Shown here one piece after another: positions 1 to 6,364 of a stretch of DNA of 30,471 bases (position 1 is the first letter of the stretch; every line of letters begins with the position of its first letter). Below the pieces are notes generated by a model. The model was given only the letters and a program-made list of their open reading frames with translations. It was not told the DNA's origin and did no database searches. Both the position numbers and the translations under genes were made by a program. Origin of the DNA: a virus; the IMG/VR virus record IMGVR_UViG_3300043444_000316, positions 1 through 30,471 of that record. One strand, written 5' to 3'.

Positions 1-310
1 GTCTAAGTATATTATCAATACCTACCTAGCTACTAAAGTTGTGTTTATGAACGAAATGTATCAGCTTGCTAATGCTTGCGGATACGATTGGCGTAAAATG
101 CGATCGTTAATTGATATAGACGAGAGGGTAGGAATAAGTCATACACGAGTTCCAGGTCCAGACGGAAGTTTTGGTTTTGGCGGAATGTGTTTTCCTAAAG
201 ATGTTGCAGCCATGCTCAATTTTGCAGGTGAAAAATCAATTCCACTAAACGTACTGGACATGGCGGCAAAGAAAAATACCATGTTACGCTTGACATCATC
301 GCCTAAATAA
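1..310 (+). CDS. Nucleotide-sugar (UDP-glucose type) dehydrogenase, C-terminal part, 5' end outside window
   Basis: Partial gene. The frame is open from base 2, so the GTG at 41 is not a reliable start; the upstream codons read SKYIINTYLATKVV, which continues the central helix of this family. The family oxidises UDP-glucose (or GDP-mannose) to the uronic acid in two NAD-dependent steps. The visible signature is FGFGGMCFPKD at about 169-201, whose Cys is the catalytic nucleophile. Upstream, FMNEMYQLANACG matches the central dimerisation domain. The protein stops about 35 residues after the catalytic motif, so the UDP-binding C-terminal domain of full-length enzymes (well over 100 residues) is absent. 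It may be a shortened phage form that works as a partner, or may bind its substrate differently. The role is probably sugar supply for glycosylation or capsule change, which is inference. The next gene starts 52 bases on. Confidence 0.8.
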   Translation, partial: SKYIINTYLATKVVFMNEMYQLANACGYDWRKMRSLIDIDERVGISHTRVPGPDGSFGFGGMCFPKDVAAMLNFAGEKSIPLNVLDMAAKKNTMLRLTSSPK

Positions 311-362
311 AGTTACAATTACATATGGCAATCCACTGCCTCAACATCGGAGAAAAATAACA

Positions 363-1058
363 ATGACAGAAAAATATCTAGCACACAGCATTAGAGAAAA
401 GATGATCGCGGACGGAAAAAGATTCTGGGCTGGCGATAACGTTTCGGAATACGTTACAGAAGAAATTAAACACAAGCTAATTGACGAAGCAACAGAAGCA
501 TTTGAACTAGTGCTAGATCGTTTGCTGATCGATCGAGATACAGATCCTAACAGTCAAGGTACTGCAAGACGTCTTGCTAAAATGTACTTTAATGAAATTA
601 TGAGTGGTCGCTATGAACAAAAACCAGATGCAACAGCCTTCCCCAATCACACCGATGACGCCTATGACGGCATGCTTGTGGTACGATCTGAACTTAAATC
701 CATGTGCAGCCATCACCATCAGCCTGTTAGCGGTGTCGCCTACATTGGCATATTGGCTGCTGACAAACTTATTGGTCTAAGCAAATACACTCGTATTGCC
801 CAGTGGTGTGCTCGTAGAGGTACGCTACAAGAAGAACTTGCAATGGATATTGCTCGCGAGATTATGGAAGCTACAGGTAGTAAAGATGTAGGCGTTTATA
901 TTCAAGCTGTACATGGATGTTGCGAGAATCGCGGCATTATGGCGCATAGTTCATTAACTCAAACTACTGTACTCAAAGGACTGTTTAAAACAGATCCAGG
1001 TGTAAAGAAAGAGTTTATGGACAATATTAAACTTCAGCAAGACTTTGCACCACGTTAA
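363..1058 (+). CDS. folE: GTP cyclohydrolase I
   Basis: This enzyme converts GTP to 7,8-dihydroneopterin triphosphate and formate in the cytoplasm. That is the first step to folate and, with QueD and QueE, to 7-deazaguanines. The 231-residue length is normal for the family. Visible motifs are SMCSHHHQPVSG (about residues 113-124), with Cys115 and His117/His118 in the zinc and catalytic site, then IGLSKYTRIAQWCARR (137-152), and AVHGCCENRGI (182-192), whose Cys186 is the expected third zinc ligand. A GGAG Shine-Dalgarno at 349-352 supports the ATG at 363. Because queE lies downstream in the same run, the likely use is preQ0 synthesis for DNA modification or queuosine rather than folate; this is inference. 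The family assignment is firm. Confidence 0.95.
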   Translation: MTEKYLAHSIREKMIADGKRFWAGDNVSEYVTEEIKHKLIDEATEAFELVLDRLLIDRDTDPNSQGTARRLAKMYFNEIMSGRYEQKPDATAFPNHTDDAYDGMLVVRSELKSMCSHHHQPVSGVAYIGILAADKLIGLSKYTRIAQWCARRGTLQEELAMDIAREIMEATGSKDVGVYIQAVHGCCENRGIMAHSSLTQTTVLKGLFKTDPGVKKEFMDNIKLQQDFAPR

Positions 1059-1068
1059 GGAGAAAACT

Positions 1069-1323
1069 ATGGCAACACGTAAAAAGAAAGATTCAATCGT
1101 ATTAGAGATGCCGGGGACAATTGGCGGCGCTAAAGTTCTAGCACCCACAGTAGTTAAAGGCAGTCATTTGACTGTTACTACATATCCCGACGGTCGAACA
1201 GAATTAGAGTGGGACGACGCTGCCTTAGAACGAGATGTGCGTGAAGCCATTGAGGCATACGAACTAAGCCAGCTTAAACCCGCAGTAAGAGCTAAAGTTG
1301 CAACACGGAAGAAAAAGGAGTAA
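1069..1323 (+). CDS. Small basic-ended protein of unknown function
   Basis: An 84-residue protein that I do not recognise. The ATG at 1069 is preferred over an upstream in-frame start at 1045, because AAGGAG at 1057-1062 is correctly placed for it and the upstream start would lie inside folE. The protein begins MATRKKKD and ends VATRKKKE, so the same basic hexapeptide sits at both ends. The middle is acidic and probably strand-helix (TVTTYPDGRTELEWDDAAL followed by a helix). No membrane segment or signal peptide is visible. It lies 10 bases after folE and 2 bases before the cupin-like gene, so it is probably in the same operon. The basic tails could contact nucleic acid, which is speculation. 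Confidence 0.7.
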   Translation: MATRKKKDSIVLEMPGTIGGAKVLAPTVVKGSHLTVTTYPDGRTELEWDDAALERDVREAIEAYELSQLKPAVRAKVATRKKKE

Positions 1324-1325
1324 TC

Positions 1326-1787
1326 ATGAAATGGTTTCTTAACATGCTAGAACGACTTGGTCGCAAACGCATTGTAATGGACAGAATCAATAATGAACCT
1401 TATCTCGAACGCTACTACCTTTTTCTTAAGGATCGAAAGCACTTCCCCTTCAATGTGTTTCTTCACCGTTTCCTTAAATCAGATCCCGATGATGTGCATG
1501 ATCACCCATGGCCTTACGCAACGCTTATCTTAAAAGGTGGATATTATGAATGGATTCCACAATTTAATAGTAACGGTGAAAAAATTGGCGAAGTGGCAAA
1601 GTGGAGAGCTCCTGGTCATTTCCGTATTTGTCGCTCTACTAGTTATCACAGGATTGAATTAGATCCAGCTGTAGAATGTTGGACACTTTTTATGCCAGGT
1701 CCCCAAAAAAGAGAATGGGGATTTCTAGTTAAGAACAAATGGATACAACATGAACAATATCTCGAAAGTAGAGCAAAAAATGGATAA
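1326..1787 (+). CDS. Cupin-like protein, possible metal-dependent dioxygenase fold
   Basis: A 153-residue protein of unknown substrate. It has a cupin-type pattern: VHDHPWPY at residues 57-64 gives a His-X-His pair, Glu75 follows in GGYYEW, and a second half motif, SYHRIEL, gives His108. Together these would form a three-His plus Glu metal site like that of cysteine-dioxygenase-related cupins. The conserved-looking tail LFMPGPQKREWGF also fits a beta-barrel. AAGGAG at 1315-1320 supports the ATG at 1326. Its 3' end overlaps the next gene by 38 bases. Its place between folE and queE invites a role in nucleotide or pterin metabolism, but nothing in the sequence proves it. The fold call is moderately sure; the reaction is unknown. 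Confidence 0.65.
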   Translation: MKWFLNMLERLGRKRIVMDRINNEPYLERYYLFLKDRKHFPFNVFLHRFLKSDPDDVHDHPWPYATLILKGGYYEWIPQFNSNGEKIGEVAKWRAPGHFRICRSTSYHRIELDPAVECWTLFMPGPQKREWGFLVKNKWIQHEQYLESRAKNG

Positions 1788-2058
1788 AGTTACAGAAGAA
1801 GTCATGGACATTCTACAAGAAGAATGTGCCGAAGTTGTTGTTGCAGTAAGCAAGATCAGTCGATTTGGTATCGATAACTTTAAACCCGGCAAGCCTAAAA
1901 CCAATCGAGAACACCTCGAAGAAGAAATCGGTGATGTGCTAGCAATGATTGACATCTTACTTGAAAAGAATGTAATTTTGTTAGAACACTTAGAAGTTGC
2001 AAAAGCTGCTAAGATTGAAAAACTAAAACAATGGTCAAACATTTATGAGCAAAATTAA
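1750..2058 (+). CDS. MazG-like nucleotide pyrophosphohydrolase
   Basis: A 102-residue all-alpha protein of the MazG/dUTPase-C type, which hydrolyses nucleoside triphosphates to monophosphates plus pyrophosphate using Mg2+. The metal motif is visible as QEECAEV (Glu24, Glu25, Glu28) followed by EEEIGDVLA (Glu59 and Asp62), the usual EExxE...ExxD arrangement. The start is uncertain: the ATG at 1750 overlaps the cupin gene by 38 bases, and an in-frame ATG at 1780 (MDKVTEE) would overlap it by only 8. Either start keeps the catalytic motifs. In phages such enzymes may trim nucleotide pools or the alarmone ppGpp; which applies here is not known. The 3' end overlaps the short queE-like start remnant at 2045 by 14 bases. 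Confidence 0.8.
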   Translation: MNNISKVEQKMDKVTEEVMDILQEECAEVVVAVSKISRFGIDNFKPGKPKTNREHLEEEIGDVLAMIDILLEKNVILLEHLEVAKAAKIEKLKQWSNIYEQN

Positions 2059-2101
2059 AGTCGCAAGACTTTTTTATTCAACACATTTATATAGATTTTA
2101 A
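2045..2101 (+). pseudogene. Remnant or duplicate of the queE 5' end
   Basis: An 18-codon reading frame that begins MSKIKVARLFYST and then runs into a stop. The intact queE at 3021 begins MSKIKVAELFYSI. Eleven of the first 13 residues are the same, and the DNA differs mainly at synonymous positions (AGC/TCA, AAA/AAG, GTC/GTA, CTT/CTA, TCA/TCG). Similarity ends after about 13 codons, where endonuclease-associated sequence begins. Its ATG overlaps the end of the MazG-like gene, which looks like the ancestral translational coupling of that gene with queE. The best reading is that a homing endonuclease entered just inside queE and that a second, diverged start now serves the gene. It could still be translated as an 18-residue peptide. 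Confidence 0.75.
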
Positions 2102-2106
2102 TAATA

Positions 2107-2997
2107 ATGATAATTTGGCCTGTTCCGTTAGTAGAAGACAAGTATAGTCGATACTATTATCAGCTTGTTCTACGTGCTCAAAATAGAAAATTAGATGAGA
2201 ATACTTACACAGAAAGACATCATATTATACCCCGAAGTTTCGGTGGCAGTAATAATGCTGACAATTTAGTTAATCTAACTGCTAAAGAACATTATATTGC
2301 TCATGCTTTACTTTGGAAAATGAAATTTGATTCAGAGTATCATAGCAAAATGTCATATGCATTAAGGCTAATGATATTTGGCGCTGGTACAAAAAATCAA
2401 CTACGGAATTATAAATGTCATTCTAGAATATATGAAACAGTTAGAGCAGAATTTTCCGAAGCCCATTCGAAAAATATGTTAGGTGTTAATAATCCATTTT
2501 ATGGTAAAAAACATTCTCAGGAAAGCATTAACAAAGCTCTTCAAACTAAAAAAGAAACCGGGAATTGGGGTCATAAATTTAAAAAAGGACATAAACTTTC
2601 TAAAGAAACTATTCAAAAAATATCAATTGCTAATAAAGGCAGAACCTGGGATAAAATTTATAGTCCGGAAGAACTTGTAATTAAAAAACAACAAAGATCC
2701 GAAGAAACTCGAATTAGAAATACTGGACAAGTATTTTCGGAAGAAAGACGTCGAAAAATTTCAGAAAAGGCCAAAGGAAGAATTCCTCATAACAAAGGTG
2801 TTAAAGGAGTAGTAAAAAGATCTCCGGAAGCATCTGCTAAAAGACTTGCCACTATGAAAGCTAAAGGGATAACATCCCACAATAAAGTAATGAAGGTGTG
2901 CGAGCATTGTGGTAAAGAAGTAAAAGCAAATGTATATTCAAGATATCACGGCAACAAGTGTAAAACTTTACATTCTTTAGATAATATGTTAAACTAA
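2107..2997 (+). CDS. HNH homing endonuclease with NUMOD3 repeats
   Basis: A 296-residue site-specific DNA nuclease of the phage free-standing or intron-encoded type. The HNH core lies near the N-terminus: ERHHIIPRSFGG (residues 37-47), then NADNLVNLTAKEHYIAH (50-66), giving the His, Asn and His of the motif. From about residue 128 to 250 there are several NUMOD3-like DNA-binding segments, for example NPFYGKKHSQESINKA, KGHKLSKETIQKIS and FSEERRRKISEKAKGR. The C-terminus (about 263-285) has a small Cys-X2-Cys...His-X3-Cys zinc-knuckle-like element. The gene is visibly more AT-rich than its neighbours and has no good Shine-Dalgarno. It sits between a queE start remnant and the intact queE. The duplicated start argues against a spliced group I intron. 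Confidence 0.9.
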   Translation: MIIWPVPLVEDKYSRYYYQLVLRAQNRKLDENTYTERHHIIPRSFGGSNNADNLVNLTAKEHYIAHALLWKMKFDSEYHSKMSYALRLMIFGAGTKNQLRNYKCHSRIYETVRAEFSEAHSKNMLGVNNPFYGKKHSQESINKALQTKKETGNWGHKFKKGHKLSKETIQKISIANKGRTWDKIYSPEELVIKKQQRSEETRIRNTGQVFSEERRRKISEKAKGRIPHNKGVKGVVKRSPEASAKRLATMKAKGITSHNKVMKVCEHCGKEVKANVYSRYHGNKCKTLHSLDNMLN

Positions 2998-3010
2998 AAA
3001 TAAGATAATA

Positions 3011-3015
3011 AAGGA
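3011..3015 (+). promoter_or_regulatory. Shine-Dalgarno of the re-established queE start
   Basis: AAGGA lies 5 bases before the ATG at 3021. It lies in the AT-rich tract after the endonuclease stop and gives queE its own ribosome binding site, replacing the coupling to the MazG-like gene that the insertion broke. Confidence 0.7.
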
Positions 3016-3020
3016 TAAAA

Positions 3021-3869
3021 ATGTCAAAGATTAAAGTAGCAGAACTATTTTATTCGATACAGGGCGAAGGACGCTATATGGGCGTCCCTTCTGTATTTTT
3101 ACGCACCTTCGGGTGTAATTTTAAATGCCAAGGGTTTGGCATGCCACGAGGAGAACTAAGTAATGAAGCAGAAAATATTGACCCGTCTCTTTACACCGAG
3201 TACAAATCGCTTCCGTTGGTTTCTACAGGTTGTGATAGTTACGCTAGTTGGGATCCTCGCTTTAAGCATCTATCTCCCCTTCTTTCTACTGATGCAATTG
3301 CCGATGCTATTGTGGATACGCTACCGCACAAGGAATGGCGGGACGAACATCTCGTAATCACCGGTGGTGAACCATTGCTAGGTTGGCAAAAGGCTTATCC
3401 AGATTTACTAGACCACCCTAAGATGGCAGGTCTTAAAGAAATTACCTTTGAGACAAACGGCACTATGCGTTTAACAAGTGCGTTTAAAGAATACTTGATT
3501 AAATGGCAAATGCCTTTTTTAGAGTTCGATCGTGAAATTACTTTTAGTGTAAGTGCTAAACTTCCTTGCTCAGGCGAACCTTGGGATGATGCCATTAAGC
3601 CAGAAGTAGTTTGTGACTATGAAAACTACGGCACAGTTTATCTAAAGTTTGTTATTGCAACTGAACAAGACTTTGCAGATGCCGAATGTGCTATTGCCGC
3701 ATATCGCAAGGCAGGATTTAAAGGTCATGTCTATCTAATGCCAGTGGGCGGCGTTGAAAGTGTCTATGCACTAAACAATCGTAAGGTAGCAGACCTTGCA
3801 ATGAAACATGGATTAAGATATAGCGATAGACTGCAAGTTCCGTTATTTAAAAATGAGTGGGGTACCTAA
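3021..3869 (+). CDS. queE: 7-carboxy-7-deazaguanine synthase (radical SAM), phage form
   Basis: QueE converts 6-carboxy-tetrahydropterin to 7-carboxy-7-deazaguanine using S-adenosylmethionine and a 4Fe-4S cluster; it acts between QueD and QueC. Visible are the N-terminal AELFYSIQGEGRYMG (residues 7-21), FGCNFKC (30-36), GCDSYASWDPRF (70-81), the SAM-binding VITGGEPLL, and EITFETNGT. The cluster cysteines are Cys32, Cys36 and Cys71, so the second and third are 34 residues apart. Common QueE forms have only two residues between the last two cysteines; an insert of about 30 residues, starting QGFGMPRGELS, lies between them here. The length of 282 residues is longer than compact QueE enzymes. The stop overlaps the next ATG by one base. 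With folE upstream it points to preQ0-type modification of DNA or tRNA; the gene for QueD is not in the window. Confidence 0.9.
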   Translation: MSKIKVAELFYSIQGEGRYMGVPSVFLRTFGCNFKCQGFGMPRGELSNEAENIDPSLYTEYKSLPLVSTGCDSYASWDPRFKHLSPLLSTDAIADAIVDTLPHKEWRDEHLVITGGEPLLGWQKAYPDLLDHPKMAGLKEITFETNGTMRLTSAFKEYLIKWQMPFLEFDREITFSVSAKLPCSGEPWDDAIKPEVVCDYENYGTVYLKFVIATEQDFADAECAIAAYRKAGFKGHVYLMPVGGVESVYALNNRKVADLAMKHGLRYSDRLQVPLFKNEWGT

Positions 3870-4339
3870 TGTTAAAAAACTTTCTTAAAAAAATAACAGG
3901 TCTAGATGTTTTAGAAAAAGAAATTCAAAACGTAGAATCTAGATATCAAGAAGTGTTAGATAAAACTGCTCAAGCTGTTAGAGAACAGGTACGTGCAGAA
4001 CAGGCAGAAGAAGCGGCGAAAGAAGCTGAACGAGTTGCTAAACTAACTCCGAAAGAACGTGCAACAGAAGCCAAAGAACCTTGGGTAGCTGTATTGGATA
4101 CACATGTTAATAAAGAGAATGTCAAGAATGGTTTTTTCGAACTTGACTGGAATGAGTACTTTGTGCTACAATTAAAAGAAGCTGGCTACAAAGGTGACAC
4201 AGATGAAGCTGTTGTTGATCTTTGGTTCCAAGAACTATGTAAAAATGTCGGCGCCGAAGCAGGTGTTGATATGGAGCGTAGAGGCAGTGGATTCATCAAT
4301 GTTAATGATCTAGGTAATGGAAAGTCCGAGGTAAGTTAA
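3869..4339 (+). CDS. Coiled-coil protein of unknown function
   Basis: A 156-residue protein that I do not recognise. The ATG at 3869 overlaps the queE stop by one base (TAATG), and this is preferred over an in-frame GTG at 3857. Residues 1-70 are a highly charged helix rich in Glu, Ala and Lys, probably a coiled coil. Residues 75-156 look like a small alpha/beta domain beginning EPWVAVLDTHVN and containing FFELDWNEYFVLQLKEAGY and a Trp-rich VVDLWFQELCKNVG helix. No signal peptide or membrane segment is present. Its stop overlaps the start of the exonuclease gene by one base, so the three genes from queE on are translationally coupled. Confidence 0.7.
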   Translation: MLKNFLKKITGLDVLEKEIQNVESRYQEVLDKTAQAVREQVRAEQAEEAAKEAERVAKLTPKERATEAKEPWVAVLDTHVNKENVKNGFFELDWNEYFVLQLKEAGYKGDTDEAVVDLWFQELCKNVGAEAGVDMERRGSGFINVNDLGNGKSEVS

Positions 4340-5325
4340 TGACTTATATTTTAGTCGATACTGCAAACACATTCTTTCGAGCTCGTCACGTAGTTCGCGG
4401 CAGTCTTGAAGATAAAGTAGGTATGAGCCTACATACAATTTTGAGCAGTGTCAGAAAGGCATGGCGCGACTTTGACGGTACCCATGTAGTATTCGCACTC
4501 GAAGGTCGTAGCTGGCGCAAAGATCATTATGCTCCTTACAAACGCAATCGCAGTGATGCTCGTGCGGCATTGAGTCCCCGAGAAGCAGAAGAAGATCGTG
4601 TATTCTGGGAAACATTTGATGAGTTTAAGAACTTCATCACTGACAAGACAAACTGTACCGTATTACATAATCCTAGGCTAGAAGCTGACGATTTAATTGC
4701 AGGTTGGATACAGAGTCATCCAAACGACAATCACGTTATTATTTCAACGGATGGAGATTTCGCACAACTGGTTGCGCCCAACGTGAAACAATATAACGGT
4801 GTGAGCCAAGTTACTACTACACACGAGGGATACTTTGATGAAAAGGGTAAGCCTGTTAAAGATAAGAAAACTGGCGAAGTCAAAGGCGCACCGGACCCAC
4901 AATGGTTACTCTTCGAGAAGTGTATGCGTGGCGACACCTCCGACAACATCTTTAGTGCTTATCCGGGAGTACGTGAGAAAGGCACAAAGAATAAGGTTGG
5001 TCTCCGTGAAGCCTTTGCCGATCGAACAAGCAAGGGGTGGGCGTGGAACAATATGATGCTTCAACGTTGGACCGACCACGAAGGTGTAGAACACCGTGTA
5101 ATGGACGACTACTATCGTAACGTCAAGCTATGCGACCTATCTGCACAACCTGACGAAATTCGTACGATCATTAACGAAACAATTAACACAGCTACACAAG
5201 CAGAAAAAAATATTCCGCAAGTCGGTATTCGACTGATGAAGTTTTGTGCAGCCTATGATCTCCAAAAGATTACTGAGCAGGCACAAAGTTATGCAGACCC
5301 ATTAAATGCAAGGTATATCATATGA
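4339..5325 (+). CDS. 5'-3' exonuclease / flap nuclease (T4 RNase H type)
   Basis: A 328-residue metal-dependent 5' nuclease of the FEN family, which in T4-like phages removes RNA primers and flaps during lagging-strand synthesis. Acidic metal ligands are visible in order: Asp7 in ILVDTANTFFRARH, Glu55 in FALEGRSWR (an Asp in most relatives), Glu115/Asp117/Asp118 in LEADDLIAGW, Asp138/Asp140 in ISTDGDFAQLV, and Asp199/Asp202 in MRGDTSDNIFSAYPGV. The last starts the helix-three-turn-helix DNA-binding element. YAPYKRNR (65-71) is the typical helical-arch start. The gene overlaps its neighbours by 1 base before and 4 bases after. The family is firm; it could be equated with T4 rnh by role, but similarity was judged by motif only. 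Confidence 0.88.
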   Translation: MTYILVDTANTFFRARHVVRGSLEDKVGMSLHTILSSVRKAWRDFDGTHVVFALEGRSWRKDHYAPYKRNRSDARAALSPREAEEDRVFWETFDEFKNFITDKTNCTVLHNPRLEADDLIAGWIQSHPNDNHVIISTDGDFAQLVAPNVKQYNGVSQVTTTHEGYFDEKGKPVKDKKTGEVKGAPDPQWLLFEKCMRGDTSDNIFSAYPGVREKGTKNKVGLREAFADRTSKGWAWNNMMLQRWTDHEGVEHRVMDDYYRNVKLCDLSAQPDEIRTIINETINTATQAEKNIPQVGIRLMKFCAAYDLQKITEQAQSYADPLNARYII

Positions 5326-5807
5326 CAACTATTGCCAAACCATTAGTTCCAAATAAAAGTTGGTTACTCGAGACAGACGGTTTAAAAGTAGGAACGCTTA
5401 ATAAAGAACGCAGTTCTTATTCCATCCTTAAAGACGGAAAGAAAATCAGCGTCGGTACTGCTAAAGACGTCAAAGAAAAACTAGGTATTGTATTTTTCGA
5501 ACTAGCAAAAACTACTAACGTAGAAACTAAAGAATATGCAATCTATGAATATCCCTGCGGTTCAAAGCCCTACGGCAGTGTTTATGACATTCGTAAAAAA
5601 CTACCTATCTATGCCAAGAGCACAAAAAGCAAGAGTCAATATTGTGCAGGATATTATGTAATTAAATTCCGTAAGGGGTGGGTTAAGAGTTTCTGTCCTA
5701 AGCTAATTACACTTGACCGGTATCCGTTTCATGGTCCTTTTAAGACCGAAATTGAAATGAAGCAGATGCTCACTAACCTAAGTAGAAAAGACAATGAAAC
5801 AAATTAA
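5322..5807 (+). CDS. Unknown phage protein, 161 residues
   Basis: Not recognised. The ATG at 5322 overlaps the exonuclease stop in an ATGA arrangement, so translation is coupled. The protein is basic and probably beta-rich. The first half reads like a small barrel (LLETDGLKVGTLNKERSSYSILKDGKKI) with a DG-turn repeat. The second half has several aromatic and Cys residues (IYEYPCGSKPYGSVYDI, QYCAGYYVIKFRKGW, VKSFCPKLITL). It ends with a short helix, EIEMKQMLTNLSR. No nuclease or helicase motif is seen. Its place after a replication nuclease suggests DNA metabolism, without proof. Confidence 0.65.
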   Translation: MTTIAKPLVPNKSWLLETDGLKVGTLNKERSSYSILKDGKKISVGTAKDVKEKLGIVFFELAKTTNVETKEYAIYEYPCGSKPYGSVYDIRKKLPIYAKSTKSKSQYCAGYYVIKFRKGWVKSFCPKLITLDRYPFHGPFKTEIEMKQMLTNLSRKDNETN

Positions 5808-6018
5808 CACATTACCTATTGAAAACTATCTCGAAAAGGCGAGAATTGCCAAAAAAACAGGTCAGAAACAGGTAGTTTTAGACATAAATGAAGCGGTTGC
5901 ATTATCAGATAGCATTGCGGTTGTTATGACCAGACTAACTGCCAAGCTAGACGAAATCATTCAGCAGCCTAAGCAAGAAGATGTAATTCAAGTATCAATG
6001 GACGGTGGTACTTTTTAA
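5794..6018 (+). CDS. Small unknown protein, 74 residues
   Basis: Not recognised. It begins 14 bases inside the previous gene and is read in another frame. The protein is mostly helical: NYLEKARIAKKTGQK, then INEAVALSDSIAVVMTRLTAKLDEII, and a short C-terminal strand, QVSMDGGTF. The central amphipathic helix could support dimerisation. No Shine-Dalgarno is strong, so coupling to the upstream gene is likely. Confidence 0.6.
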   Translation: MKQINTLPIENYLEKARIAKKTGQKQVVLDINEAVALSDSIAVVMTRLTAKLDEIIQQPKQEDVIQVSMDGGTF

Positions 6019-6028
6019 TAAGTCCCAA

Positions 6029-6035
6029 CTAAATA
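6029..6035 (+). promoter_or_regulatory. Possible late-type -10 element (CTAAATA)
   Basis: CTAAATA is close to the T4 late element TATAAATA, sharing the TAAATA core. It lies 29 bases before the ATG at 6065 and just ahead of a GGAG Shine-Dalgarno. In such an AT-rich stretch the match could be chance. Confidence 0.25.
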
Positions 6036-6064
6036 TATGCGTATATAACGGAGATGTACGCATT

Positions 6065-6364
6065 ATGAGCAGACCAAAGCCAACGGTTCTTTTAGAGCTA
6101 ACAAACAAGAAAAACTACAAAACTGAACAAGTTCTTGAGGCCGATGCCATCTGGGCTGTTTTCTACAAGGACAAACCAGTTAATTTAAAAACTACCAGTA
6201 TTGTAGCGCAAGACCTCGGTCCTAAATACAAGAAGGTTAGTTTTTCAAATAGCGGCCATGCCTTTAATTTGGCAGAACGCTTGAACAAAATGTTTAACTG
6301 CCAAGACTTTAGTGTATATAAACTAACCACTGGCGAAAAATTGTCAGATGAATCAAAGGATTGA
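6065..6364 (+). CDS. Small unknown protein, 99 residues
   Basis: Not recognised. The ATG at 6065 (MSRPKPTVLLEL) is chosen over an in-frame GTG at 6005, because GGAG at 6050-6053 is well placed for it and the GTG lies inside the previous gene. The protein is a basic alpha/beta chain: TVLLELTNKKNYKTEQVLEA, a Trp-containing AIWAVFYKDKPVNLKTTS strand pair, a Gly/Ser-rich loop, and an amphipathic helix, AFNLAERLNKMF, followed by FSVYKLTTGEKL. This is a plausible small OB-like or ribbon fold. The 3' end overlaps the next gene by 17 bases. Confidence 0.6.
   Translation: MSRPKPTVLLELTNKKNYKTEQVLEADAIWAVFYKDKPVNLKTTSIVAQDLGPKYKKVSFSNSGHAFNLAERLNKMFNCQDFSVYKLTTGEKLSDESKD

Noticed and set aside
311-362. 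Possible hairpin GGCA...TGCC before folE
   Set aside because: It has only four base pairs and no T-run; it is within chance for this stretch.
2045-3055. Group I intron in queE encoding the HNH enzyme
   Set aside because: The downstream side repeats the start codon and first 13 codons and has its own ribosome site; no exon junction with a U/G splice-site pair restores the frame without this repeat.
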